Source: G963667675 sp964291545
Lineage (GTDB): Bacteria; Chloroflexota; Dehalococcoidia; Lucifugimonadales; UBA3495
Length of the DNA: 64,000 nt
Direction: 5' to 3'
NCBI GenBank assembly: GCA_964291545.2
Contig: OZ219860.1
Span: 496,001-560,000, forward strand
Below, in pieces: positions 1 to 8,254 of this stretch; the first letter of the stretch is position 1, and each line of letters begins with the position of its first letter. The position numbers and the translations under genes are program-made. The notes beneath the pieces were generated by a model, which saw only the letters and a list, made by a program, of their open reading frames with translations, was not told the origin of the DNA and did not search any database.

Positions 1-1843
1 GCTTCCTGATGAACCCGTAGGCCGCCTGGCGGCGTTCCGGCGATACCCAGCGCGTCGCCACCGTCTCCCGTCCCGCGGGGAGTTCGTCGATAGTCGAAAT
101 GTCAAGGTCGCCGTACAGCGTAAGTGTCAGGGTGCGGGGGATTGGCGTGGCCGACATAATCAGCGTGTGGGGAGTCTCCAGTCCCCGTTCCCGCAACGCC
201 GACCGCTGCAGCACCCCGAACCGGTGCTGCTCGTCGGCGACTGCCAGAGCCAGCTTGGGCAGCGACACTCCTTCCTGTATCAAGGCGTGGGTGCCTATCA
301 GCAGGTCCAGCGTGCCGTTGGCGGCCATCTCGGTGAGCTCGCGCTTCCGGGACGCCCTGGTGCTGCCGGTCAGCAGGCCCACCGTCACCGGCCTGGCCAG
401 CGAGTCCAGGTATACCGACAGCAGGTAGTCGGACTGCACCGGCCTGGCCATGCCCCCCAGCAGCCGGGACACGGTCTGAAAATGCTGCTCCGCCAGCACT
501 TCCGTCGGCGCCATCACCGCCCCCTGGTATCCCGCCGCCGCCGTCCTGAGTAAGGCGGCCAGGGCCACCACCGTCTTGCCGCTGCCCACCTCGCCCTGCA
601 GCAGCCGGTTCATCGGCGGCGTGCCCCGCTCTAAGTCCGCGTCGATTTGTCCGATGCACCGTTTCTGCGCCCCGGTAAGCTGGAACGGCAGCGACGACAG
701 GAAGCCTTCCACGACCTCAGGTTGGCGCCCGACGGCTATGCCCTTTTCCGACTGGCTCTGGCGGCTTCGCCGTCCCAGCACCGCCAGTTGCAGGGTGAAA
801 AGCTCGTCGAAGGCCAGCCGCCGCCGCGCCGCTTCATGCTGGCCCTGGTCTTCAGGATAGTGGGCTTGATAAATCGCGTCCGTCAGGGGCATCAGTCCGG
901 CCCGTGCCCGCAGGTCGTCGGGAATCAACTCGTCCACGCCCCCCAGCCACTCCTGCAGCGCCTGCCAGGCGATCCGGCGCAGGTTGCGGCCGGTGAGTCC
1001 CGCGGTCAAGGGGTAGACGGGCACCAGCCGCCCCACGTTAATCGGGGCCTGTCCACGGTCCAGCAACTCGTACTCCGGCGACTCCAGCGCCAGTTGCCCC
1101 CTGTACACGTCCACCTTGCCGCTGACCGCTATCCGGGTGTTGGGCTTGATGGTCCGGGCCATGTACCGCTGCCCGAACCATATGACGCGCAGGTTGCCCG
1201 TCTCGTCGCTGAGCACCGCCTCGGTGTCCTTGCGCTTCCCTTGACGCCCGCCGGTTACCAAATGCACGTCCCATACGTCCGCCACCACCGTGCATTCCTC
1301 TCCGGGGGAAAGCTCAGATATCTTGGCGAACGTGGAGTAGTCGGCGTGTCGCTTGGGGAACAGGTACAGCAGGTCCCGGACGGTCTTCACGTCCAGCTTG
1401 GCCAGCAATTCTTCCGTCCGGGTGCTGATGCCCCGCAGCTTGGTCACCGGCGAGTCTACAGTCAGCCCCGCCGGAGGCTTGCGGCGACTTCCCTCCTTGG
1501 CCGCGGCTCTGGCGCCGTTGGAGCCTGTTTTTGCCGGCTTGGCCGGAGCAGCGGCTACCGGCGTTGGCGCGGTAGTTGGGCCGGCGTCGTCCAACACTGT
1601 CTGCCAGCTCCCGGCCCATTGACGGCGTTCCTCGGGCGACATTCGACTGTACGGTCGTTCGGGAAGTTGCTCGGCCTCTTCACGGCCGGCAACAATAGCG
1701 GCCATCTCCGAGGACCAGCGTTCCAGGAACTTGTCCAGGCCGCCAACCACGGCCCGGTCGTCGAATCCCCGGGACTCTTCCAACCGCAGGATGTTGCGCA
1801 GGGAGTCCCGCCAAGTTGGCGAACTGCCGCCGGCCGGGGCCAT
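1..1843 (-). CDS. recG: ATP-dependent DNA helicase RecG (C-terminus cut by window edge)
   Basis: RecG remodels stalled replication forks and branch-migrates Holliday junctions. About 614 residues are visible; the end of helicase domain 2 lies left of the window. After a 100-residue N-terminal extension come the wedge/OB region and then the helicase core. Walker A GEVGSGKT lies at residues 417-424, the DEQH box in ADEQHRFGVLQR near residue 537, and motif MSATPIPRT follows. The ATG overlaps the stop of the upstream degV gene by one base (TGATG), so translation is probably coupled. Order fakA-degV-recG resembles the fakA...recG neighbourhood of Firmicutes. Identity is certain from the motifs. 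Confidence 0.95.
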   Translation of the reverse strand, partial: MAPAGGSSPTWRDSLRNILRLEESRGFDDRAVVGGLDKFLERWSSEMAAIVAGREEAEQLPERPYSRMSPEERRQWAGSWQTVLDDAGPTTAPTPVAAAPAKPAKTGSNGARAAAKEGSRRKPPAGLTVDSPVTKLRGISTRTEELLAKLDVKTVRDLLYLFPKRHADYSTFAKISELSPGEECTVVADVWDVHLVTGGRQGKRKDTEAVLSDETGNLRVIWFGQRYMARTIKPNTRIAVSGKVDVYRGQLALESPEYELLDRGQAPINVGRLVPVYPLTAGLTGRNLRRIAWQALQEWLGGVDELIPDDLRARAGLMPLTDAIYQAHYPEDQGQHEAARRRLAFDELFTLQLAVLGRRSRQSQSEKGIAVGRQPEVVEGFLSSLPFQLTGAQKRCIGQIDADLERGTPPMNRLLQGEVGSGKTVVALAALLRTAAAGYQGAVMAPTEVLAEQHFQTVSRLLGGMARPVQSDYLLSVYLDSLARPVTVGLLTGSTRASRKRELTEMAANGTLDLLIGTHALIQEGVSLPKLALAVADEQHRFGVLQRSALRERGLETPHTLIMSATPIPRTLTLTLYGDLDISTIDELPAGRETVATRWVSPERRQAAYGFIRK

Positions 1844-2703
1844 CAGGAGTTGGGCATATCGCCGGCGCGGGCCAGCGCCACGCCCAGTCCTCCGGGGCCT
1901 ATGTGGGTGCCCAGGGCGGGGCCAAACCGCGCCACCACTATTCCGTTGGACGGCGCTACCGAGGACAGCCTGTCTCTCAGCGCCTCCGCTTCCTCGCGTT
2001 CCGTGCTGTACACCACCGCCAGCTCTTCCAATGGCGCAAGCTCTTGGGCCATTTGCACCAACCGGGCCAGCCCCCGGCCGCGGCTACGTGCCCGCTCCAC
2101 CGGGTGCACCACGCCGTCTTGGATTGTCAGTATCGGCTTGACGTTGAGCACCGACCCCAAGAAAGCCTGGCCCTTGCCGATGCGGCCGCCCTTCTGCAGA
2201 TAAGTCAGAGTGTCCAGCAGGAACATTCCGTGGTACCGGGACAGTTCTTGTCGCAATTGCTCGGCCAACTGGGCGTGGGACCCGGCGTCCGCCGCCCGCC
2301 GGCTTGCCGACAGGGCCATCAACCCCAATGGGATTGACGCCTGCTGTGAATCGACTATCTCGATGCGCCCGGCGCCCTCATCTCCCAGCGCCGCCCGCGC
2401 CTGTTCCGCCGAGTTCACCGTGCCGCTGAGCTTCCCCGACACGTGCATGGAAATCACGCCGTGCCCCTGGTCCAGCAACTCCCGGTACGCCTCCGTGAAG
2501 TCGCCCACCGACGGCTGGGCCGTGGTGGGCAGCGGACCGCCGGCCTGCAGCTTTTGGTAGAATTCGTCAGCCGTGATGTCCACGCCGCCCCGGTGGGGCT
2601 TGTCGTCGATAATTATGTAGGCGGGCACCACGGTGATGTCCCATTGCTTTGCCAGGTCCATGGGAATGTCCGATGCGCTGTCCGTTACTATTCTTACTGC
2701 CAT
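1843..2703 (-). CDS. DegV family fatty-acid-binding protein (FakB-like)
   Basis: 286 residues, the normal DegV length. DegV/FakB proteins hold a fatty acid in a deep pocket and present its carboxylate to the kinase FakA. Visible family features are the start RIVTDSASDIP, the PTTAQPS segment that contacts the ligand head group, LTYLQKGGRIGK in the middle, and GTHIGPGGLG near the C-terminus. The gene begins three bases after fakA ends and overlaps recG by one base, so the three are one operon. Physical linkage to fakA supports a FakB role in exogenous fatty-acid phosphorylation. The bound lipid cannot be inferred. Confidence 0.92.
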   Translation of the reverse strand: MAVRIVTDSASDIPMDLAKQWDITVVPAYIIIDDKPHRGGVDITADEFYQKLQAGGPLPTTAQPSVGDFTEAYRELLDQGHGVISMHVSGKLSGTVNSAEQARAALGDEGAGRIEIVDSQQASIPLGLMALSASRRAADAGSHAQLAEQLRQELSRYHGMFLLDTLTYLQKGGRIGKGQAFLGSVLNVKPILTIQDGVVHPVERARSRGRGLARLVQMAQELAPLEELAVVYSTEREEAEALRDRLSSVAPSNGIVVARFGPALGTHIGPGGLGVALARAGDMPNS

Positions 2704-2706
2704 GGT

Positions 2707-4359
2707 CTACTCCACCGACGCCAGATAGTGGTAATGGGGCTGCCCGCCGTACACCAGTTCCACCTCCAGCCCCGGCATCTGCGCCTCCAGTTGGCGACAA
2801 ATCTCCTCAGCTTTCGCTTCTGAGCCGTCCTCTCCCAGGTACAGCGTCACAATCTGGTCCGCCGAGTCCAATACGCCGTCCAGGGCCGTTTTCAGGGCTT
2901 CTTCCGGCGACTCTGCGACGGATGCCAGGTCTCCTTCCAACAACGCGATAAACTGTCCGACCTCTACACTGGTCCCTTCGATGCTGGTGGAACGGACCGC
3001 CTGGGTTACCTCTATGGTCGAAACCCCGTCCAGGGCGTCTCCCATCGATGCCAGGTTGCGTTCCAGGGGCTCCTCTCGATTGAACGCCAGCAGCGCCGAA
3101 ACCCCCTGGGGCACCGTGCGCGCCGCCACTACGTTCACCCGGGGATCGGCGCCCGCCGACTGCCGCGCCGTTGCCTCCACGTTGGGGTTGTTGGGCAGGA
3201 CGATAATCTCCGCAGCGCCCGTGGCCTGGGCCGCTTCCAGGAACTGGCCCACGCTGGGATTCATGGTCTGCCCTCCGTTGATGACCATGGAACATCCGGC
3301 GTCCTTGAACAACTGCGTCAGGCCCTGCCCCTGCACCACGGCCACCACCGCCAGGCCCGCAGGTCCCGCCTGGCTCTGCTGGCCCCTGCTCACGAACTCC
3401 CGGTTCTGCCGTCCCATGTTCTCGATCTTGATTTCGTGCAGGTCCCCCAGCGACGCCCCGTAGCTCAGCGCCGGCCCTGGGTCTCCGGAATGCAGGTGCA
3501 CCCTGGCCAAGCGGGCGTCTCCCACCACCACCGCCGAGTCCGACCACTCGGTCCCGAAGTGCTTGCGGATGTCCTCCAGGGCCAGCTCCTGGCCTTCGAT
3601 CAAGAACTGGATGCAATAGCCCCATTGCGACTCCAGCGTGGAGTCCAGGAAGTCCGGGTCAATGCTGCTGCTGGTCCCGCCCGTGTTTAAGACCGGCTCG
3701 GTGCAGGCGGCGGCCACCGCATCGTCCAAGACCGCCTGTTCACAGCCCGTTAGTTGACATAAGGCGCCGCCGATTATCACCGCCACGCCCATCCCTCCGG
3801 CGTCCACCACCCCGGCCTCTTCCAGTGTGCGCATCTGCGACGGGGTCCGGTACACCGCCTCCACCGACGACCTGAACGCCTGCTCCCACAGGGCCCTGGG
3901 CTCAGCGGTCCCTTCCCCTTCCAACACCTGCTGCACCGACACCGACGTGGAGCGCAGCACGGTGAGCATTGTGCCCTCCACCGGCTGGGCAACAGAGCCA
4001 TAGGCTGCATCGGCAGCCAGTGCCAGTCCCCGAGCCAGGTCGGGCCCGCTGCACGTTTCCGCTTCCCGCAGTGCGTCGGCCAGGCCCCGGAACAATTGGG
4101 ACAGGATCACCCCGCTGTTGCCGCGAGCGCCCCAAAACGCCCCCTCGGCCAGACCCGACGACACCTCCGCCGCGCTGGCCTCGCCGTCGTCCGGGCACTT
4201 CTCCAGGGCCGAGCGTATGGTCAGCAGCATGTTGGTGCCCGTGTCGCCGTCGGGCACCGGAAACACGTTCAGCGCGTTGACGGCGTCCCGGTATCGCTCC
4301 AGGGATTGGGTCGCCGCAACGAACGCTTGCCGCAAATCGTCGCCGCTCAAATCGCTCAT
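2707..4359 (-). CDS. fakA: Fatty acid kinase catalytic subunit FakA (DAK2/YloV family)
   Basis: 550 residues, typical of YloV/FakA. The N-terminal DhaL-type ATP-binding domain carries NVFPVPDGDTGTNM, whose aspartates chelate the Mg-ATP. GARGNSGVILSQ follows at about residue 80. The C-terminal half is the DegV-like middle/C domain of the family (MGRQNREF, then VLPNNPNVEATA). FakA phosphorylates fatty acids delivered by FakB to acyl-phosphate for phospholipid synthesis. It is first in the operon fakA-degV-recG and divergent from rplU. A TATAAT-like -10 on this strand lies at 4394-4399, but I see no good -35. Confidence 0.93.
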   Translation of the reverse strand: MSDLSGDDLRQAFVAATQSLERYRDAVNALNVFPVPDGDTGTNMLLTIRSALEKCPDDGEASAAEVSSGLAEGAFWGARGNSGVILSQLFRGLADALREAETCSGPDLARGLALAADAAYGSVAQPVEGTMLTVLRSTSVSVQQVLEGEGTAEPRALWEQAFRSSVEAVYRTPSQMRTLEEAGVVDAGGMGVAVIIGGALCQLTGCEQAVLDDAVAAACTEPVLNTGGTSSSIDPDFLDSTLESQWGYCIQFLIEGQELALEDIRKHFGTEWSDSAVVVGDARLARVHLHSGDPGPALSYGASLGDLHEIKIENMGRQNREFVSRGQQSQAGPAGLAVVAVVQGQGLTQLFKDAGCSMVINGGQTMNPSVGQFLEAAQATGAAEIIVLPNNPNVEATARQSAGADPRVNVVAARTVPQGVSALLAFNREEPLERNLASMGDALDGVSTIEVTQAVRSTSIEGTSVEVGQFIALLEGDLASVAESPEEALKTALDGVLDSADQIVTLYLGEDGSEAKAEEICRQLEAQMPGLEVELVYGGQPHYHYLASVE

Positions 4360-4454
4360 CGTCGTCCCTGCCTGGTCTTACCCTTTCCGCAAGATTATAT
4401 CTCACGTTGGGCTGCAACGGCCCGCGGACTGCTCCTCCCGCAGGCCCGTTTACC

Positions 4455-4483
4455 TTGACACTTTCGAGACCCTAGCTTACCAT
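4455..4483 (+). promoter_or_regulatory. Sigma-70-type promoter of the rplU operon
   Basis: TTGACA (4455-4460), a 17-base spacer and TACCAT (4478-4483). The predicted transcript starts near 4490, just ahead of the GGAG ribosome binding site at 4491-4494 and the ATG at 4501, so the leader would be very short with no room for an L21 leader structure. Confidence 0.6.
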
Positions 4484-4500
4484 GATTTGCGGAGTTCAAC

Positions 4501-4890
4501 ATGGATTACGCGGTTTTCAAGACGGGCGGCAAGCAGTACCGGGTCAAGCCCGGCGACACCTTGGACGTTGAAAAACTTCCGGTGGGAGTCGCCGCGGTTG
4601 CCGAATTCGGCGAGGTGCTGGCGATTTCCGACGGCGGCGACGTCACCGTCGGCTCGCCCTACGTCCCCGGCGCCAAGGTCCTGGCCCAGGTGCAGGCCCA
4701 TTACACCGACAAGAAGTTGATGGTCTTCAAGTACAAGGCCAAGACCAGGTACCGGCGTAAGAGAGGCCACCGGCAGGACTACACCCGTCTCCTGATTCAA
4801 GACATCAAGGTGGACAAGCCCGCGGCCCGCACCCGCAAGCCCAGGGCCCGGCGAAGTACCGCCGCAAAGGCTAAGAACGATGGCGCATAA
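4501..4890 (+). CDS. rplU: 50S ribosomal protein bL21
   Basis: 129 residues beginning MDYAVFKTGGKQYRV, the universal bL21 start, with the conserved YKAKTRYRRKRGHRQ segment near residue 80. A C-terminal extension of about 25 residues, rich in Arg, Lys and Ala, goes beyond the roughly 103-residue E. coli protein. The ATG is preceded by GGAG. The gene overlaps rpmA by 11 bases, the usual L21-L27 coupling. bL21 binds 23S rRNA in the large subunit. Confidence 0.97.
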   Translation: MDYAVFKTGGKQYRVKPGDTLDVEKLPVGVAAVAEFGEVLAISDGGDVTVGSPYVPGAKVLAQVQAHYTDKKLMVFKYKAKTRYRRKRGHRQDYTRLLIQDIKVDKPAARTRKPRARRSTAAKAKNDGA

Positions 4891-5137
4891 GAAAGCAGGC
4901 GGAAGTTCCAACAACGGGCGAGACAGCAACGCCAAGCGATTGGGAGTCAAGCGCTATGGCGGCGAGTTGGTATCCAGCGGGTCCATCCTGGTCCGCCAGC
5001 GGGGCACCCGCATCCACCCCGGCGCCAACGTCGGCCTGGGCAGGGACCACACCATCTTCGCCAAGCTCGACGGCAAGGTCCAGTTCGAGTGGCACGCCAA
5101 GGGCAAGCGGCGCGTCAGCGTCTATCCGCTGGACTAG
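4880..5137 (+). CDS. rpmA: 50S ribosomal protein bL27
   Basis: 85 residues. It begins directly with MAHKKAGGSSNNGRDS, so there is no Firmicutes-type cleavable N-terminal leader. The flexible N-terminus reaches the peptidyl-transferase centre. GVKRYGGE and GTRIHPGANVGLGRDHT are the family signature. It is translated from within the end of rplU. Confidence 0.97.
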   Translation: MAHKKAGGSSNNGRDSNAKRLGVKRYGGELVSSGSILVRQRGTRIHPGANVGLGRDHTIFAKLDGKVQFEWHAKGKRRVSVYPLD

Positions 5138-5185
5138 CGGTCCTCCGCCGGCCCACACCAACAACAGTTACCGACAGAGACGAAT

Positions 5186-5386
5186 ATGAAGGCCGAGATT
5201 CACCCCCAGTTTTACAAAGCCACCGTCACCTGCTCCTGCGGCAACGTCTTCGAGACGGGGGCCACCAAGCCCGCCCTCAGGGTCGAGGTTTGCAGCAAGT
5301 GTCACCCCTTCTACACCGGCGAACAGCGGGTCGTGGACACCCAGGGCCGCATTGAACGGATGCGCCGCCGCTACAACCTGCAATGA
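5186..5386 (+). CDS. rpmE: 50S ribosomal protein bL31, zinc-binding type
   Basis: 66 residues. Cysteines in CSCGNVF and CSKCHPFYTG form the C-plus zinc site of the RpmE (not YkgM) form, so the organism has not switched to the zinc-independent version here. It follows rpmA by 48 bases on the same strand. bL31 bridges the subunits near the central protuberance. Confidence 0.96.
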   Translation: MKAEIHPQFYKATVTCSCGNVFETGATKPALRVEVCSKCHPFYTGEQRVVDTQGRIERMRRRYNLQ

Positions 5387-5541
5387 CCCTCACCCCCGCC
5401 GCCGCGGGCTGACTGACTCACTTCCCTTGCTGCTCCAATCGCCCAAGCCGTATATCATTGCCGGCGGCGACCGGCGTTCTTGCCGTTTGATTCCCGCGCC
5501 CGGACTCTCTATGGCTTTCGGCTTGCTTCAAGGAGATTTAA

Positions 5542-6549
5542 GTGCCTGAAGAGCCGAGGTTCGCCTACGGCGGACAGGCGGTCATAGAAGGCGTTCTGAT
5601 TCGCGGCCGCAACCACTTCAGCTTGGCCGTTCGTCGCCCGGACGGGGGCATAGAGAGCCGCTGGGGCCGCCTTAACTCCTTGGCCACCGGGCGCGCTCGC
5701 CGTCTACCGTTCGTTAGGGGATTTATCGTCTTGGCCGAAACCCTTGTCCTGGGAATCAAGGCCCTGCACACGTCGGCCAACCTCGCCGCCCAACAGCCTG
5801 ACTCGGATTCCAAGTCCGAAATCCCCAACTGGGCCCTCGTGCTAACTCTGGCGGCGTCCCTGTCGATAGGCGTCGGCATCTTCCTCGGGTTGCCCCTGTT
5901 GATCGTTAGGGTTATGGACCCCGTGGTCCCGTCCCACCTGGTAAGCGAGCTAATCGAACGCGCCCTCAACCTGATTATCCTGATCGGCTACGTCTGGGCC
6001 ATCAGCTTCTTCCCGGACATCAAGCGCGTCTTCGCCTATCACGGCGCCGAGCACATGGCCGTCCACGCTCACGAGGCCAGCCTGCCGCTCAGCGTGGAAA
6101 ACGTTCGGAAGTTTGGCACCCCCCATCCCAGGTGCGGCACCGCCTTCCTGCTCACCGTGGTCTTGGTCTCGGTGGTTGTGTTCATGTTGTTTGCCCTCCT
6201 GGAACAGTCTTGGTGGTGGCGCGCCGCCTCGCGGATATTGCTGTTGCCCGTCATCGCCGCCATCAGCTACGAGATAATCCGGTTCAGCGGCGCGCGCCAG
6301 CACCTACTGGTAGGGCAGCTTCTGGCCCTGCCGGGCTTGTGGCTCCAGCGGTTGACCACCAGGGAGCCCGACGACGGCCAGATAGAGGTGGCCATCTGCG
6401 CCGTAGAAGGCGCCCTTGCGGCCGACGACGGCCGGGAGTACACGCCCAGCTTCGGCGCGGGCGCTGCCGAGGCGACTGATGAAGCTGGCAGCGACGAGTC
6501 AGTTTTCGACGATGGAAGTGACCCCGCGGCAACTCATACGTCCGGCTGA
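5542..6549 (+). CDS. DUF1385 family integral membrane protein (YqhQ-like)
   Basis: 335 residues from a GTG start with a strong AAGGAG at 5530-5535. The N-terminal AYGGQAVIEGVLIRG and central YHGAEHMAVHAHE (conserved His/Glu) are hallmarks of DUF1385. Hydrophobic stretches at about residues 95-120, 133-155, 195-215 and 228-250 indicate a multi-pass protein; the acidic C-terminal 60 residues are probably soluble. In many Gram-positive and Chloroflexota genomes this family sits next to rpmE, as here. Biochemical function is unknown; the His-rich motif suggests metal binding, which is inference. Confidence 0.88.
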   Translation: MPEEPRFAYGGQAVIEGVLIRGRNHFSLAVRRPDGGIESRWGRLNSLATGRARRLPFVRGFIVLAETLVLGIKALHTSANLAAQQPDSDSKSEIPNWALVLTLAASLSIGVGIFLGLPLLIVRVMDPVVPSHLVSELIERALNLIILIGYVWAISFFPDIKRVFAYHGAEHMAVHAHEASLPLSVENVRKFGTPHPRCGTAFLLTVVLVSVVVFMLFALLEQSWWWRAASRILLLPVIAAISYEIIRFSGARQHLLVGQLLALPGLWLQRLTTREPDDGQIEVAICAVEGALAADDGREYTPSFGAGAAEATDEAGSDESVFDDGSDPAATHTSG

Positions 6550-6582
6550 GAAGATCACTGCTATCCGCCAGCCATCCCATGC

Positions 6583-6623
6583 TTGCATTACGCTCAGCTA
6601 GGAGTTATACTTGTTACGTAACA
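6583..6623 (+). promoter_or_regulatory. higBA promoter with palindromic operator
   Basis: TTGCAT (6583-6588), 17-base spacer and TATACT (6606-6611). A perfect 12-base palindrome, TGTTACGTAACA at 6612-6623, covers the expected transcription start and ends 7 bases before the higB ATG. Its position suits autorepression by the HigA helix-turn-helix protein; that binding is inferred. Confidence 0.6.
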
Positions 6624-6630
6624 CGTATTA

Positions 6631-6912
6631 ATGATACGAGGCTTCAGAGATCGGAGAACCGAGCGATTCTTTGCCGGCCTTACCGTCCGGGATTTCCATA
6701 GCTTCCGTGATCAAGCTGTGCGACGGTTGACCGTGTTGGACAATGCTGAATCACTCCGAGACCTGGCAGGCCTCTCCAGCAACAGGCTCGAGGCTCTTTC
6801 AGGTGATCGCACCGGCGAGTACAGCATAAGGATCAATCTTCAATGGCGTATCTGCTTCCGCTGGGGAGACGATGGGCCATACGACGTGGCGATTGTGGAT
6901 TACCATAGCTAG
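6631..6912 (+). CDS. higB: HigB/RelE-superfamily toxin
   Basis: 93 residues, the normal HigB size. The fold markers are the N-terminal IRGFRDRRTERFF, the central LDNAESLRDLAGL and the C-terminal INLQWRICFRW...VAIVDYH, all typical of plasmid-maintenance killer proteins that cleave mRNA on the ribosome. The toxin-first order followed by an XRE-type antitoxin 10 bases downstream is diagnostic of HigBA. Base composition is less GC-rich than in the ribosomal genes upstream, consistent with a mobile module. The start is the ATG just after the palindromic operator. Confidence 0.9.
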   Translation: MIRGFRDRRTERFFAGLTVRDFHSFRDQAVRRLTVLDNAESLRDLAGLSSNRLEALSGDRTGEYSIRINLQWRICFRWGDDGPYDVAIVDYHS

Positions 6913-6922
6913 GAGTGCGGAG

Positions 6923-7234
6923 ATGAGACTGAACAACAACATGCGCCAGGTGCACCCGGGCGAGGTCCTGGCAGATGAAATGGAAGAACTCGGCCTCTCC
7001 GCCAACGCTCTCGCCCGTGCCTTGTGTGTCCCCGCCAACCGGGTCACTGCGATTCTGAACGGTCAGCGCGGAGTCACCGCCGACACCGCTCTGCGTCTGT
7101 CCCGCTACTTCGGCACCACCCCCCAGCTTTGGCTGAACCTTCAGAAAACTTACGAACTCCGCGTCGCAGAAACCGAATCGGGCCTGGACATCGCCAACAG
7201 AGTGCAACCCAGGCAGCCTGCGCAGGTCCCGTAG
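6923..7234 (+). CDS. higA: HigA family antitoxin, XRE helix-turn-helix
   Basis: 103 residues from ATG 6923 with AGGAG at 6911-6915. The VHPGEVLADEMEELGLSAN start and the helix-turn-helix ALARALCVPANRVTAILNG are typical HigA; TADTALRLSRYFGTTPQLWLN completes the domain. It neutralises HigB and very likely represses the shared promoter through the palindrome at 6612-6623. An in-frame upstream extension to 6872 is rejected because it would overlap higB and lacks an RBS. Confidence 0.92.
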   Translation: MRLNNNMRQVHPGEVLADEMEELGLSANALARALCVPANRVTAILNGQRGVTADTALRLSRYFGTTPQLWLNLQKTYELRVAETESGLDIANRVQPRQPAQVP

Positions 7235-7387
7235 CCAGCGAAGTCCTCAGCATTCCGGTGCTAGCCCTCAATCGGTCACCTGCTCAAAACGCTCCAGGCC
7301 AAATCACCGGCTACGGGTATGCCCCGCTGACGGGTGGCGTTTGACTGCAACTCCAGGGCAACGCCCTAAGATTGCCCGGATGGCTTA

Positions 7388-7415
7388 TTGATTATCTTTC
7401 TGTGTTTATTATATT
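7388..7415 (+). promoter_or_regulatory. Predicted vapBC promoter
   Basis: TTGATT (7388-7393), a 16-base spacer and TATATT (7410-7415) in an AT-rich patch, placing the transcription start near 7422. Confidence 0.45.
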
Positions 7416-7448
7416 CTTACCATGAAACCTCATATCGTAAGGAAATGG

Positions 7449-7754
7449 ATGATGGAACCCAAGAGAAAGAGACTTACTTTGGACCTGGACCATACCTTTC
7501 AGAGGCGGCTGAAGGCTATTGCGGCGCTCAAAGGCGTCAGCATGCGCCGGTACTGCCAAGCTGCCATCGACCGGGAATTGACGCGAGACGAAGCCAACGG
7601 GATGGCCGGACTCTTGTCCGACAAGCCCGACTCCGAGTTGTTCGCAGACCTCCGACACGAGATATTCGGAGGCAAACCCCTCGCCGGGAGTTCCGCCGAC
7701 CTGATCCATGAGGCCCGTCAGATCAGGGATGCCGAGACAGAGGAGTGGGCGTGA
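7449..7754 (+). CDS. vapB: VapB-like ribbon-helix-helix antitoxin
   Basis: About 101 residues. The N-terminal strand-helix-helix KRLTLDLDHTFQRRLKAIAA...GVSMRRYCQAAIDREL is a ribbon-helix-helix DNA-binding fold. The C-terminal acidic tail would wrap the toxin. ATG 7449 (or 7452) is preferred because AAGGA lies at 7439-7443. An in-frame ATG at 7422 would add nine residues and would be nearly leaderless. The gene overlaps vapC. The exact antitoxin subfamily is uncertain. Confidence 0.8.
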   Translation: MMEPKRKRLTLDLDHTFQRRLKAIAALKGVSMRRYCQAAIDRELTRDEANGMAGLLSDKPDSELFADLRHEIFGGKPLAGSSADLIHEARQIRDAETEEWA

Positions 7755-8200
7755 CCGGCTCGGTCGTCGTCGATGCAAGCCTGGCAGTCAAGTGGCTGGT
7801 TCAGGAGGAGTACTCTGACAAGGCCCGCGCCGTCCTGCAGTCCTGGGTTGACCGGGACATAACCCGCATGGCTCCGTATCTCATGCCCTTCGAGGTCGCC
7901 AACGCCCTCCACCGTCGTATGTTGCGCGGGGAGTTGAGCGTCGGCGACAGTACCCGCATGATTACACGGCTGCTTGAGTCCAGCCTTGAACTTCGCCAGC
8001 CGGCGGGTCTCCACGCCAAGGCGTTGCAGCTTGCAGATGAACTCAACCAGAACGCTGCCTACGACGCCCACTATCTAGCTCTGGCCGAGGTAGTTGGTTG
8101 CGAGATCTGGACCGCCGACGAGAGGTTGTACCGTGTGGCAAGGCCTAGCATTGGCAACGTGCGGTGGATAGGAGAGTTGGACGGGCCTGAAGCCCCGTGA
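7751..8200 (+). CDS. vapC: VapC-like PIN-domain ribonuclease toxin
   Basis: 149 residues. Acidic PIN residues are all visible: VVVDASLAVKW (first Asp), PFEVANALHRR (Glu), AYDAHYLALAE (Asp) and WTADERLY (Asp). They would bind Mg or Mn for RNA cleavage. The preferred start is GTG 7751, overlapping the vapB TGA as GTGA, with AGGAG at 7741-7745; GTG 7745 is in frame but lies inside that RBS. Pairing with the RHH antitoxin makes this a type II toxin-antitoxin module. The RNA target is unknown. Confidence 0.9.
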   Translation: MTGSVVVDASLAVKWLVQEEYSDKARAVLQSWVDRDITRMAPYLMPFEVANALHRRMLRGELSVGDSTRMITRLLESSLELRQPAGLHAKALQLADELNQNAAYDAHYLALAEVVGCEIWTADERLYRVARPSIGNVRWIGELDGPEAP

Positions 8201-8254
8201 CGCCGCCGACCCATCTGGCTATACTGGATGTCATTCCCAGGTAGGAGACACCGC

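Noticed and set aside
647..2203. Long plus-strand open frame (518 codons)
   Set aside because: Antisense to recG and degV, whose motifs are unambiguous; it is a GC-rich codon-bias shadow.
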